The notes under the pieces were generated by a model, which did no database searches, was not told the DNA's origin, and saw only the letters and a program-made list of their open reading frames with translations. From Pseudoflavonifractor_A sp022772585 (GTDB lineage: Bacteria > Bacillota > Clostridia > Oscillospirales > Oscillospiraceae), in assembly GCF_052065415.1 (NCBI RefSeq), contig NZ_JBQHUB010000008.1:19031-83030 (forward strand): a stretch of 64,000 nucleotides of DNA. The letters are read 5' to 3'. A program made the position numbers and the translations under genes. Position 1 is the first letter of the stretch. Each line of letters begins with the position of its first letter. Of the stretch, positions 31,936-40,415 are shown one piece after another.

Positions 31936-33468
31936 TTACGCCTTCACGCGGATCTCTTCCAGCCGCTTTCCGCCCATCATCAGGCCCATCTCTTCCACGG
32001 TGACTTCACCGGGCTTGACGATGCCCATGATCTCGCCTTCGTACATGACGGCCACCCGGTCGGAGAGCTTCATGACCTCCTCCAGCTCGGTGGAGACCAG
32101 CAGGACCGCACGGCCCTCGTCCCTCTCATGGACGATGCGCTTGTGGATGTACTCGATGGCGCCTACGTCCACGCCGCGGGTGGGGTGCATGGCGATGAGG
32201 AGGCCGGGCTCCCGGCTCACCTCCCGGGCGATGATGACCTTCTGCTGGTTGCCGCCGGACAGGTTCTGGGCCAGCTCAAAGCGGCTGGGCGCCTTGACCT
32301 GGAAGTCCCGGATCAGGCGGTCAGTAAAGTCGTTGATATACTTCCAGTCCAGCAGGGGGCCCTTGCCGAACTCAGGCTGATAATAATCCTGCAGGATCAT
32401 GTTCTCAGCCAGATTCATGGAGAGGATCAGGCCGCTTTTCTGGCGGTCCTGAGGTACGTGGGAGACGCCGCTCTTCATGATCTCACGGGTAGTGGCCTTG
32501 GCCAGGTCCAGGTCCTTATAGATGGCAGTACCCGAGGTGGCTTTCTTCAGGCCGGTGAGGCACTCCACCAGCTCGCCCTGGCCGTTGCCGTCCACGCCGG
32601 CGATGCCGAAGATCTCGCCCTTGTGGACCTCAAAGCACACATCGTTGAGCAGGCGGTTGCCGTCCTTCTGGCCCAGAGTCAGATGGGAGACGGTGAGCAT
32701 GGCTTTGGACTGGTCGGTCTCCTTGCGGGTAACCGTCATATCCACCTCACGGCCCACCATCAGGCGGGCCAGCTCGTTGACCGAGATGCCGTCGTTGTTC
32801 ACGGTGGTGATGCTCTTGCCTTGCCGCAGGACGGTGATACGGTCGCTGATCTCCTGCACCTCGTTGAGCTTGTGGCTGATGAAAATGACAGTGTAGCCGC
32901 TCTTGGTCAGCTTGCGCACCATGTTGAAGAGCTCCTCCGTCTCCTGGGGAGTGAGCACGGCGGTGGGCTCGTCCAGGATCAGGATTTTGGCGCCCCGGTA
33001 CAGGGCCTTGATGATCTCAGCCCGCTGGCGGGCGCCCACAGGCAGAGTCTCCACCTTGGCCATGGGGTCCACGCCCATGTTGTACTCGTCGGCCAGGGCC
33101 TTGATCTCCCTGGCAGCGCCCTCCAGGTCCAGCTTGAGCAGGCTCTTGGACTTGGCGCCGATGAGGCAGTTCTCCACCACGCTGAGGGTGGGGATGAGCA
33201 TGAAGTGCTGGTGCACCATGCCGATGCCCCGGTTCATAGCGTCCTTGGCGGAGCTGAATTTGACTTTCTGCCCTTCCAGCCAGATCTCGCCGGAGGTGGG
33301 GTGGTACAATCCGCAGAGCACGTTCATCAGGGTGGACTTGCCCGCGCCGTTCTCGCCCAGCAGGGTATGGACCTCGCCCTTGGCCACACTGAGGTTCACG
33401 TCGTCGTTGGCCAGCACGCCGGGGAAGCGCTTGGTGATATGCTTCATTTCCAGGATCATTTCAGACAT
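31936..33468 (-). CDS. BMP-family (nucleoside-type) ABC transporter, double ATP-binding protein
   Basis: 510 residues with two ABC domains, as in RbsA/YufO-type proteins. First domain: Walker A GENGAGKST near 38, LPVGARQRAEIIKAL signature, ILILDEPTAVLTPQE Walker B. Second domain from about 255: GVDGNGQGELVE as a degenerate Walker A, LSGGNQQKVIIARE signature. Energises the two permeases upstream; clients of this class are nucleosides/purines (NupNOPQ in Bacillus). Last gene of the operon. Confidence 0.92.
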   Translation of the reverse strand: MSEMILEMKHITKRFPGVLANDDVNLSVAKGEVHTLLGENGAGKSTLMNVLCGLYHPTSGEIWLEGQKVKFSSAKDAMNRGIGMVHQHFMLIPTLSVVENCLIGAKSKSLLKLDLEGAAREIKALADEYNMGVDPMAKVETLPVGARQRAEIIKALYRGAKILILDEPTAVLTPQETEELFNMVRKLTKSGYTVIFISHKLNEVQEISDRITVLRQGKSITTVNNDGISVNELARLMVGREVDMTVTRKETDQSKAMLTVSHLTLGQKDGNRLLNDVCFEVHKGEIFGIAGVDGNGQGELVECLTGLKKATSGTAIYKDLDLAKATTREIMKSGVSHVPQDRQKSGLILSMNLAENMILQDYYQPEFGKGPLLDWKYINDFTDRLIRDFQVKAPSRFELAQNLSGGNQQKVIIAREVSREPGLLIAMHPTRGVDVGAIEYIHKRIVHERDEGRAVLLVSTELEEVMKLSDRVAVMYEGEIMGIVKPGEVTVEEMGLMMGGKRLEEIRVKA

Positions 33469-33482
33469 ATGTACGCACCTCC

Positions 33483-34409
33483 TCAGCCTTTCTTATAGGG
33501 CTTGCCAGCCGCGGCGGGGGCCACAGTCTTACCGGCAAAGCCAGCCAGGACCACGATGGTCAGGATATAGGGGATCATGGTCACGAAGTTGTAGGGGATG
33601 GGAGAATTGATGGAGGGCAGCAGGTTGGCCACGGCCAGACCAAAGGCGAAGAGCAGGGTGGCCAGCATGACGCCGGTGGGCTTATAGCGGCCGAAGATGA
33701 CGGCGGCCAGGGCGATAAAGCCGCGGTTGGCCGTCATGTCCTCCTGGAAGGAGTTGAGCAGGCCGGTGGACAGGAATGCGCCGCCCATGGCCATGAGCAT
33801 GCAGCCCACGATAGTGGCGGCATACCGCATCCGGTACACGTCGATGCCCAGCGTGTCGGCGGCCTTGGGGTTCTCACCCACCGAGCGCAGATTCAGGCCG
33901 GTGGGGGTGCGGAACAGGAAGTAGGACACCACGGGCACCAGCAGGAACGCGATGTACACCACGGGCATCTGGTCGAACAGGGCCTCGCCGATGAGGGGGA
34001 TGCCCTTCAGGACGGGAATGGAGATGCGCTGGAAGGCATACTCCTTAACGGACACGAAGTCCATGCCGAAGATCATGCGGTAGAGCACGGTGCTCACGCC
34101 GGCGCCCAAAGTGTTGAACGCCACGCCCACCACCACCTGGTTGGCCCGGAGGCTGACCGTGAGGAAGGCGAAAAGCAGGCCCAACAGGGCGCCCACCAGC
34201 ATGGCACAGAGCATACCCAGCCACACGTTGTGCATATAATAGGTAGCGGCGATGGCCACGAAGGTGGCGATGAGCATGATGCCCTCGCAGCCGATGTTGA
34301 TAAGGCCCGCCCGGTTCATGATCAGCAGGCCCAGAGCGCCCAGAAGGATCGGGGTCGCCATACGGATATCGGAGGCCAGAAGGCCGCCTACGATACTGAT
34401 AAAGTCCAT
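33483..34409 (-). CDS. BMP-family ABC transporter permease (second permease, YufQ-like)
   Basis: 308 residues, about eight to nine membrane segments, with LINIGCEGIMLIATF and GLNLRSVGENPKAADTLGID, the typical BPD_transp_2 motif. Follows the first permease by 12 bp and precedes the ATPase by 14 bp. Confidence 0.92.
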   Translation of the reverse strand: MDFISIVGGLLASDIRMATPILLGALGLLIMNRAGLINIGCEGIMLIATFVAIAATYYMHNVWLGMLCAMLVGALLGLLFAFLTVSLRANQVVVGVAFNTLGAGVSTVLYRMIFGMDFVSVKEYAFQRISIPVLKGIPLIGEALFDQMPVVYIAFLLVPVVSYFLFRTPTGLNLRSVGENPKAADTLGIDVYRMRYAATIVGCMLMAMGGAFLSTGLLNSFQEDMTANRGFIALAAVIFGRYKPTGVMLATLLFAFGLAVANLLPSINSPIPYNFVTMIPYILTIVVLAGFAGKTVAPAAAGKPYKKG

Positions 34410-34421
34410 ACGCTCTCCTCC

Positions 34422-35513
34422 TTACGCCGCTTTGGCCGTCTTGGCGTTACGCTTCTTGCGCTTGAAGCTGGTCTCGCGCAGGATCGCGGTAGCCACCACC
34501 ATGATGATAACGATGGCCTGGATAACCTTGATAATGGCCACGGGGACGCCGGTGGCCCGCTGCATGGAGTTGCCGCCTGCGCGCAGGATGCCGAACAGGA
34601 AGGCGCCGGCCACGATGCCCAGCGGCGTATTGGCGCCGATGAGGGCGACGGCCATACCGTCGAAGCCGTATCCGGGAGAGACTGTGGGGAACAGACGTCC
34701 CTGCACGCCCATGACCTCGGTGGCGCCGGCCAGACCGGCAACGCCGCCGGCCAGCAGCATGACCAGGACGATATTTTTCTTGGTATTGATGCCGGAGTAG
34801 ATGGCAGCGTCAGGGTTTTGTCCGGAGACCCGGATCTCATAGCCCTTCTTGCTGGACCAGAGGAACATCCAGAACAGCCAGACAAACACCAGCGCGATGA
34901 TGATGCCCAGATGGGCCCGGGTCCCTTTCAGGATCACCGGTAGGCTGGCGCTCTCCAGCAGCGGCGAGCTCTGGGCGTCGTTTCCGGGAGGCTCGGTGAT
35001 GGGGCCGTTGACCATGTACTGCACCAGCTGGATGGCAACGGTGTTGAGCATAACAGTGGTGATGAGCTCACTGGCGTCGAAGCGGACCTTCAGCACGCCC
35101 ACGATCCAGCCCCAGATGGCGCCGCCCAGGAAGCCGGCGCACATGGTCAGGGGCAGATGGATAGCCATGGGGAGACCGGGGATATAGACGCCGGCGATGG
35201 TGGCGAACAGGGCGCCCATATAGAGCTGGCCCTCCATGCCCAGGTTGGTCAGGCCGCAGCGGCTGGCAAGGGCATAGCTGATACCGGTGAAGATCAGGGG
35301 AGTCATCTTGACCAGGGTCTCAGCGATGGCGTTCTTTCCACCCAGCGCGCCGCTGATGATCTTGCTCATGGCCTTGAAGGGATCCACGCCCATGGCGGCG
35401 ATGATCAGCATGCTGATGACCAGAGCCACTACGACCGCCGACACGGAAATGACCGCCTGCCGGGCCGCCGTGGACATGTTGTTGCGGAATTTGATCTTGT
35501 CAAATTTCTGCAT
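34422..35513 (-). CDS. BMP-family ABC transporter permease (first permease, YufP-like)
   Basis: 363 residues with about nine membrane segments; CGLTNLGMEGQLYMGALFAT and GYEIRVSGQNPDAAIYSGI are conserved in the family. The C terminus is basic (KRKKRNAKTAKAA). It follows the binding-protein gene after 87 bp holding an attenuator hairpin. Confidence 0.92.
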   Translation of the reverse strand: MQKFDKIKFRNNMSTAARQAVISVSAVVVALVISMLIIAAMGVDPFKAMSKIISGALGGKNAIAETLVKMTPLIFTGISYALASRCGLTNLGMEGQLYMGALFATIAGVYIPGLPMAIHLPLTMCAGFLGGAIWGWIVGVLKVRFDASELITTVMLNTVAIQLVQYMVNGPITEPPGNDAQSSPLLESASLPVILKGTRAHLGIIIALVFVWLFWMFLWSSKKGYEIRVSGQNPDAAIYSGINTKKNIVLVMLLAGGVAGLAGATEVMGVQGRLFPTVSPGYGFDGMAVALIGANTPLGIVAGAFLFGILRAGGNSMQRATGVPVAIIKVIQAIVIIMVVATAILRETSFKRKKRNAKTAKAA

Positions 35514-35555
35514 AGTACACGCTCCAATCTTACTCTCTAGCTTCTTAGTGGTAGC

Positions 35556-35583
35556 AAAAGCGGAGGGCGGGCGCGCCCTCCGC
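35556..35583 (-). terminator. Attenuator between the BMP binding protein and permease genes
   Basis: GCGGAGGGC (35560-35568) pairs with GCCCTCCGC (35575-35583); on the minus strand four T follow. A leaky terminator would explain higher expression of the binding protein than of the permeases. Confidence 0.7.
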
Positions 35584-35600
35584 TTTTTTCATCCACTTGT

Positions 35601-36650
35601 TTACTTGTCCAGCTTGCCGGCCTCCAGATCGGCGAAGAGCTGATCCATGGCAGCCTTGGCCTCGGGGATCTTCTCATCCCAGCCGTGCCAATCGGAGAGG
35701 ACGGTACCGTTGTCCTTCAGGCCGTAAGAGTAGATCTTGGCCTCGAAGGTGCCGGCGGCGATCTCCTTGAACACGTTCTCGAACATGCCCTCGAAGTTGC
35801 GCAGCACGCTGACCACCACGGCGTCGGGAGCCTGGCTGTACTGGTCGGCGTTGTAGCCGATGGCGTAGACACCGGCCTCATCGGCGGCCTGGATGACGCC
35901 CAGACCGGCGTTGTTGGCGCTGGCGCACAGAACGTCATAGCCCTGCTTGGTGTAGCCCAGAGCCACTTCCTTGGCCCGGTCGGCGTCGGTCAGGGTGCCG
36001 ATATAAGCGGTAGCGACCTCGATGTCGGGGTTGATGTACTTGGCGCCGGGCTCAAAAGCGTCCACCAGCTCGGCGATGGAGGGAGTGTCCTCACCGCCCA
36101 GCATGACGACCTTGCCGGTCTTGGAGGAGGCGGCGGCCACAGCGCCGGCCAGGAAGCCAGAGTTCACGGGGCCAACACCGGCCACATTGGGCTCCTGCTG
36201 AGTGCCGTCACCGGCAAAGGAGACCACGAACTTGGAGTCGGGGAAGTCGGGGGCCACCTTGTGAACGGCGTCCACGAACTGAGAGCCGTGAGCGACGATC
36301 ATGTTGTAGCCGTCCTGGGCATAGCCGCGGAGGAACTCCTCCATATCGGAAGCGGCCACGCTCTCAGAGTAAGCCAGATCTTCCAGGCCGTACTTGGCGC
36401 AGATATTGGTCAGAGCGTTGTAAGCGGTGGCGTTCCAGCCGTTATCGTTGGCAGGGCCGGCCAGCAGCACCGCGATCTTCATGCCGGAGTAATCCACCTC
36501 ACCGGAGCCGTTGTCGGTGGCAGCGGGCGCAGAGGCGGCGGGGGCGGAAGCTGCGGGGGCCTTGCTCTCGGAAGCAGAGCCGCCGCCGCACCCAAACAGG
36601 GTGGCGGACATTCCAATGGCAAGAAGCAGGGCCAACAGTCTCTTTTTCAT
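35601..36650 (-). CDS. BMP-family substrate-binding lipoprotein
   Basis: 349 residues. Signal peptide with lipobox LFGCGGG (Cys near 21), Ala/Ser/Pro-rich tether (25-50), then the BMP/PnrA fold: VLLAGPANDNGWNATAYNAL, VAHGSQFVDAVHKVAPDFPD, SKFVVSFAGDG, GFLAGAVAA. Family members bind purine nucleosides. First gene of the operon; start after GGAGGAGAA. Confidence 0.93.
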   Translation of the reverse strand: MKKRLLALLLAIGMSATLFGCGGGSASESKAPAASAPAASAPAATDNGSGEVDYSGMKIAVLLAGPANDNGWNATAYNALTNICAKYGLEDLAYSESVAASDMEEFLRGYAQDGYNMIVAHGSQFVDAVHKVAPDFPDSKFVVSFAGDGTQQEPNVAGVGPVNSGFLAGAVAAASSKTGKVVMLGGEDTPSIAELVDAFEPGAKYINPDIEVATAYIGTLTDADRAKEVALGYTKQGYDVLCASANNAGLGVIQAADEAGVYAIGYNADQYSQAPDAVVVSVLRNFEGMFENVFKEIAAGTFEAKIYSYGLKDNGTVLSDWHGWDEKIPEAKAAMDQLFADLEAGKLDK

Positions 36651-36734
36651 CTTTGTTCTCCTCCAATTATTTTACGGTATTGAGTTCGGAGGGAGGACCT
36701 GCGGAATCTTTACCGTCCCGCACTGCCAGCATAC

Positions 36735-36762
36735 CAAACTCTCGTATTTGACAAGTCCTACA
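36735..36762 (-). promoter_or_regulatory. Possible promoter of the BMP transporter operon
   Basis: On the minus strand TTGTCA and an extended -10 TGGTATGCT stand about 80-110 bp before the lipoprotein gene, with only a 15-bp spacer. No purine riboswitch signature was seen in the leader. Confidence 0.35.
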
Positions 36763-36918
36763 AAAGCTTCTTCTCTGTTTTTTATGGATAAATTTTGCGT
36801 TTTGACTGAATAGTCAGTGCCGTTTTTCCGTTTTTTGTGCTTTTTTAATCTTGTCACTTCTTTCCTTTATGCATAAAGCCGCTGTTGCAGGCGCATACTT
36901 ATTCCGAGGTGATTTTAT

Positions 36919-37089
36919 ATGCGATACCCTGACCTGTATGCTCTCATCCAGCATGAAACAGAGGCCAGACAGTATTTTAACAAGCTCCCCGACTATGTTC
37001 AGGAACAGATCTGCACACGAGCTGAAAACGTCAATTCCTTCGCCAGTCTTCAGGACTACGCGGAAAACCTGACCCGCGGAGACGGCTGA
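36919..37089 (+). CDS. Small conserved-looking hypothetical protein (56 residues)
   Basis: Begins MRYPDLYALIQHETEARQYF, about 56 residues, soluble and acidic, probably helical. The ATG at 36919 follows GAGGTGA with good spacing, and the end is TGA at 37087. No function recognised. Third-position G/C preference is weaker than in the large genes, but the ribosome site and the helical, charged composition support a real gene. It lies between the BMP operon (divergent) and tRNA-Arg copy 2. Confidence 0.65.
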   Translation: MRYPDLYALIQHETEARQYFNKLPDYVQEQICTRAENVNSFASLQDYAENLTRGDG

Positions 37090-37222
37090 CGCCGCCTATT
37101 CTCTTTGCCGCTCCCCTGGCCCGCCGGCAGTGCGGTATCTTACGGAGCCGGAGTACTCCTCTCTTCTTTTTTCCGCGATCCAGCTGTCTTCTGAAATTTT
37201 TGTCGTTTGTGGAAAAAAGGAC

Positions 37223-37251
37223 TTGCATTCCTGCTGGTTCTATGCTATTAT
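37223..37251 (+). promoter_or_regulatory. Promoter for tRNA-Arg copy 2
   Basis: TTGCAT (37223-37228), 17-bp spacer, extended -10 TGCTATTAT (TATTAT at 37246-37251). Confidence 0.8.
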
Positions 37252-37288
37252 AATTGAGCTGCCAGTAAGAGTACTGTGGCAGCGGTAC

Positions 37289-37365
37289 GCGGCTGTAGCT
37301 CAGCTGGATAGAGTGACTGGCTACGAACCAGTAGGTCGGGGGTTCGAATCCCTTCAGCCGTACCA
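37289..37365 (+). tRNA. tRNA-Arg (anticodon ACG), copy 2
   Basis: 77 nt, identical to the copy at 30472 including the encoded CCA; four flanking bases on each side are also shared (GGTA before, GCTC after). Confidence 0.97.
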
Positions 37366-37575
37366 GCTCGTCGCAAGCGTCATATCGCTTGCGACGAGTT
37401 TTTTATGCTCCGCATCAAAAACTCATCTCGCGCTCATTCTGCTGCTCCTCGCTTCCGAACCGGATTCGCTTCGCTGGATCCCGGTTCGGGTTGAAAAATG
37501 AAAATATCCGGATTGAAGCCACCTGACAGTTCAGAAAAAATCCTAAGACAGATGAAAAGCCTTAGGACTTTTTTG
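37366..37575 (+). repeat. tRNA 3'-flank repeat, copy B
   Basis: Starts with a 13-bp terminator hairpin (CTCGTCGCAAGCG, 37367-37379, with 37386-37398, then six T). It continues with a CTTCGCTGGATC...TTCGGGTT core, AAATATCCGGATTGAAGCC, CACCTGACA, and ends in a second hairpin (TCCTAAG/CTTAGGA, then six T). The order parallels copy A. Confidence 0.7.
37367..37404 (+). terminator. Terminator of tRNA-Arg copy 2
   Basis: A 13-bp perfect stem with TCATAT loop and six T. Confidence 0.9.
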
Positions 37576-37603
37576 TGCTTTGATTTGGCGGAAAGTTTAT
37601 ATC

Positions 37604-37640
37604 AAAAAACCGGGCGGCGGAGCTAGGCTCCGCCGCCCGG
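37604..37640 (-). terminator. Terminator of the Cys/Gly/Asn microprotein gene
   Basis: A 14-bp perfect stem (37610-37623 with 37627-37640, loop TAG) followed on the minus strand by six T. Confidence 0.92.
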
Positions 37641-37663
37641 TCGTTACCGCCCGCTATGACAGA

Positions 37664-37813
37664 TCAGCAGCAGCCGTTGTTGCCGCAGCAGCCGTTGTTG
37701 TTGCCGCAGCCGCAGTTGCCGCCCCAGTTGTTGTTGCCGCAGCAGCAGAAGAGAACGATGATGATGATAATGATCCACAGGCAGCCGCCGCCCCAGCCAT
37801 TATTGCATCCCAT
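37664..37813 (-). CDS. 49-residue Cys/Gly/Asn-rich membrane microprotein
   Basis: Starts MGCNNGWGGGCLW, then a run of six isoleucines and VLF as a single membrane segment (about 13-22). The C-terminal tail consists almost only of Cys, Gly, Asn and one Trp (CCCGNNNWGGNCGCG, ending GCC). Ten cysteines in 49 residues. AGGAGGT lies seven bases before the ATG and a perfect terminator follows, so it is a real monocistronic gene. Function unknown; composition recalls small spore-coat or YjcZ-type proteins. Confidence 0.8.
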   Translation of the reverse strand: MGCNNGWGGGCLWIIIIIIVLFCCCGNNNWGGNCGCGNNNGCCGNNGCC

Positions 37814-37932
37814 AATGAGTACCTCCTGAATGAAATTTGCGGCCGGTCTCTTCCGGGCCCCGGGGTGTCCCGGCGCCCCGGCCGGCCACAGTCCATACTA
37901 TGTCGGCGTTCCTGTTTGGTGCGGCGTCAAAA

Positions 37933-37969
37933 ACCGGAGCGCAGCCCCTGTCAAGGGACACGCTCCGGT
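37933..37969. terminator. Bidirectional terminator after the SLH protein gene
   Basis: ACCGGAGCG (37933-37941) pairs with CGCTCCGGT (37961-37969); T-rich on both strands. Confidence 0.75.
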
Positions 37970-37984
37970 CTTTTCTCTCATTTT

Positions 37985-39133
37985 TCAGGTGATACGGGTT
38001 ACCAATACTTGATTTCGCACCTCATTCACGGCGGACAGATCCAAGGCGCCTGCCGCTCCCAAATACTCCAGCAGCGTTCCGCCTTCCTTCCTCTGGGCGT
38101 CCAGCGCGAAATAGGACAGGTAGGCCACATGGGCCCGCACAAGGCCGCTGGTGCACAGCACCCTGTACTCCCCTTCCGTGATGATCCCCAGTTCCCTGGC
38201 CCTGGGCAGCACGGTCTGCCAGGTAAAGTCGGTGTTTTCACCGCTGTCCCGGTATCCCAACGCCCGCATCACAAAGGTCAGATACTCTCCCGCCCCGATG
38301 GAACGCAGCGGTGCGAAGGCCAGCTGGCCCTGGGCGTTGGGCCCCACACCGGCAGCATAGCCTTTGCTGTAGGCATAGGCCACATAACGGGCGCACCAGT
38401 CAGGCACATCGACAAAGGGGCACGCGCCCGTATAGGCCTGGGCTGCTTTCTCTTCCCCGATCAGGCGCAGGAACATGATCAGTCCTTCCACCCGGGTGGG
38501 TATCCTTTCCAGGTCATACCCCTCGCCGTAGCCGGTGCCCGTTCCCGCGAAAAGCCCCATCTTCTTCAATGCGCCCGCCAATTCATTATAATCGGTGGCG
38601 CCGCTGGGAGAGAAAGAGGTCCTTCCCTCCAGACTGAGCACCGCCGTCTCCGAGGAGACCGAGACCACCGCCGTGGTGTTCTCCGCCGCCAAATAGCGGT
38701 GCATCGCGGTCAGGTCCGTCCCTGACGGGACCGTTGTCCCCGCCGTCAGATCCACCACCGCGCCGCCGGCGTAGCTCACTGTGACGCGGCCGGCCAGCAG
38801 CATAGCCACAGAGCCGGTGGCCAGGGAGATGGCGTCTCCCTGCTTATAGCGCCGGTCGTTGAGACCGCCGGCAAAGCTCTCGCCTTCTTCCCCGCCGGCC
38901 TGTGCCAGATTAACCTGATGCTGTTCGTCCAGACGCGCCTTGGAGGCATCATAGACTTTCTGTGTCTCTGCGTCCACCCGGTCCCCCGCCTGTGCCAGCA
39001 CGGAGGGAATATAGGTCCCGGTCAGATAGCTCAGAGAGATCAAAGGGTCTGTCTGTGAGCCAGCCACGGCATAAGCGGCGCCGCAGCCCAGGGCCACCAC
39101 TCCAATCAGCACAAAGGCAAGTACTTTTTTCAT
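37985..39133 (-). CDS. Exported SLH-domain protein
   Basis: 382 residues. Signal peptide 1-25 (VLAFVLIGVVALGCGAAYAVA). Middle region (about 90-185) is rich in Thr/Ser/Val with FecR-like wording (AISLATGSVAMLLAGRVTV, VDLTAGTTVPSGT). From about 215 come S-layer homology-like repeats (CPFVDVPDWCARYVAYAYSK, a second around 285-330). Anchors to secondary cell-wall polymers in other Firmicutes. Its start overlaps the rex stop by 4 bp. Confidence 0.8.
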   Translation of the reverse strand: MKKVLAFVLIGVVALGCGAAYAVAGSQTDPLISLSYLTGTYIPSVLAQAGDRVDAETQKVYDASKARLDEQHQVNLAQAGGEEGESFAGGLNDRRYKQGDAISLATGSVAMLLAGRVTVSYAGGAVVDLTAGTTVPSGTDLTAMHRYLAAENTTAVVSVSSETAVLSLEGRTSFSPSGATDYNELAGALKKMGLFAGTGTGYGEGYDLERIPTRVEGLIMFLRLIGEEKAAQAYTGACPFVDVPDWCARYVAYAYSKGYAAGVGPNAQGQLAFAPLRSIGAGEYLTFVMRALGYRDSGENTDFTWQTVLPRARELGIITEGEYRVLCTSGLVRAHVAYLSYFALDAQRKEGGTLLEYLGAAGALDLSAVNEVRNQVLVTRIT

Positions 39134-39762
39134 GTTTCCTCCGAAATCATATAGCTCAGGGTCTGAAGGCTGTCGGAAAAATGGACGTTCTCCACAAAAA
39201 CATCCGATTTGTACAAATTCAGTTCGATATTGGTAAAATTCCAGATGCCCTTGACGCCCGCCGCCACCAGGCGGTCGGCCATATCAGGCGCAATGCTCCG
39301 CGGCACTGTCAGGATACCCACGCTGGCGGGATGATCCTTCAAATATTCCTCCAGCTGGTCGGCGTGGTATACCGGAGTGTGAGACATGACCTGCCCCACA
39401 ATCTCCGGACGCACGTCAAACGCGGCGTTGAGCTGAAATCCGCTCCACGCAAAATTAAAGTTCTCGATCAGGGCCCGGCCCAGATTGCCCACGCCGATAA
39501 GCACCGCAGTATGCCCCTTATTCATGCCAAGGATATCGGCCACCTCGCCCAAAAGCTTCTCTACATTGTAGCCGTAGCCCTGCTGTCCGAATTCTCCAAA
39601 GCAAGACAGGTCCTGCCGGATCTGGGAGGCAGTCAGTCCCATGGAACTCCCCAGTGCACTGGAAGAGATCCGTACCACACCGGCCTGATTCAGTTCAGTC
39701 AGATGCCGAAAATACCGCGGCAGGCGACGGATCACCGCCCCGGATACTTTCTCCTTTTTCAT
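39130..39762 (-). CDS. rex: Redox-sensing transcriptional repressor Rex
   Basis: 210-residue NADH/NAD-sensing repressor. N-terminal winged helix (VIRRLPRYFRHLTEL, LTASQIRQDLSCFGEFGQQG), Rossmann domain with GVGNLGRALIENF, and the C-terminal swap helix (ENVHFSDSLQTLSYMI). Controls fermentation and NADH-linked genes in Gram-positives; the NAD-linked formate dehydrogenase here is a plausible target, but no clear TTGTTAA-type operator was seen there. Translationally coupled to the SLH gene. Confidence 0.96.
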   Translation of the reverse strand: MKKEKVSGAVIRRLPRYFRHLTELNQAGVVRISSSALGSSMGLTASQIRQDLSCFGEFGQQGYGYNVEKLLGEVADILGMNKGHTAVLIGVGNLGRALIENFNFAWSGFQLNAAFDVRPEIVGQVMSHTPVYHADQLEEYLKDHPASVGILTVPRSIAPDMADRLVAAGVKGIWNFTNIELNLYKSDVFVENVHFSDSLQTLSYMISEET

Positions 39763-39848
39763 GTCCTATCACGCTCTCTTATCCTCAGAAGATCGCATTT
39801 TTCTCCCATATGCGTATGAAAAAATACATTCTTCAGCTATTCGCAAAA

Positions 39849-39877
39849 ATTATAGCACGTTTTTATGGATCCTGCAA
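39849..39877 (-). promoter_or_regulatory. Promoter for rex
   Basis: On the minus strand TTGCAG (39872-39877), 17-bp spacer, extended -10 TGCTATAAT (TATAAT at 39849-39854). Confidence 0.85.
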
Positions 39878-39900
39878 CGAGTTTCCCCTCCAGAGATTGC

Positions 39901-39929
39901 AAGAGGACCGGAGCAGCAGCCTCCGGTCC
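39901..39929. terminator. Hairpin after the DUF1893 gene
   Basis: GAGGACCGGAG pairs perfectly with CTCCGGTCCTC around a seven-base loop; T tail weak on the minus strand. Confidence 0.55.
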
Positions 39930-39974
39930 TCCAAATATCTTCTGCCTGTTTATCTGTTTCGTGTTTCGGATCTG

Positions 39975-40415
39975 TCAGCCGGATATGGCCTGTGCCCCGC
40001 GCTTAAGCTCCTCCAGCGTCCGCCGGACAGCCTCCAGCGCCAAGACCGGATCGCTGATGCCCTCCACCGCCTGTTCCATCGGACAGCGCCCCGTACCGGC
40101 CCGGTTGATGATCTCATCGGCCAGGATATCCCATGACGCCCGAATCCCCCGTGCCTCCAATTCCTGCCGCGCACCCCGGCTCATCACCTGTCCGTGAACC
40201 GCTGCCACACCAGCCAGCGCGAACAGCAGGGCTGCCGCCCGGCCCACGATCTTGTCGGCGGCGGAGCAGCCCCGCAGATCGGTCCCTCGGGCCAGAAATT
40301 CCACCATGGGCCGGATGCCGGTCTGGCGGCTGGTATGGACCATGCCGCCGCCGCACAGGACGCAGGTATAGCCATCTTCCCTCAGAAGCTGCCTGGCCTG
40401 CTCCAGATCAGTCAT
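39975..40415 (-). CDS. DUF1893 family protein (deaminase-like fold)
   Basis: 146 residues. LREDGYTCVLCGGGMVHTS, RGTDLRGCSAADKIVGRAAA and GRCPMEQAVEGISDP match DUF1893, whose structure in Thermotoga has a cytidine-deaminase-like fold without known activity. Cys and Lys at ADKIVGRAA are the conserved residues. It overlaps the ECF S-component gene by 8 bp, suggesting that it acts on, or senses, the transported compound (inference). Confidence 0.8.
   Translation of the reverse strand: MTDLEQARQLLREDGYTCVLCGGGMVHTSRQTGIRPMVEFLARGTDLRGCSAADKIVGRAAALLFALAGVAAVHGQVMSRGARQELEARGIRASWDILADEIINRAGTGRCPMEQAVEGISDPVLALEAVRRTLEELKRGAQAISG

Noticed and set aside
36651..36918. Purine riboswitch before the nucleoside-type transporter operon
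   Set aside because: None of the conserved purine-aptamer words are present in the leader.
30472..37365. Composite mobile element bounded by the two identical tRNA-Arg copies
   Set aside because: The 6.8 kb between them holds an ordinary transporter operon and no integrase or transposase; only the 3' flanks are repeated. A duplication event remains possible but is not supported.
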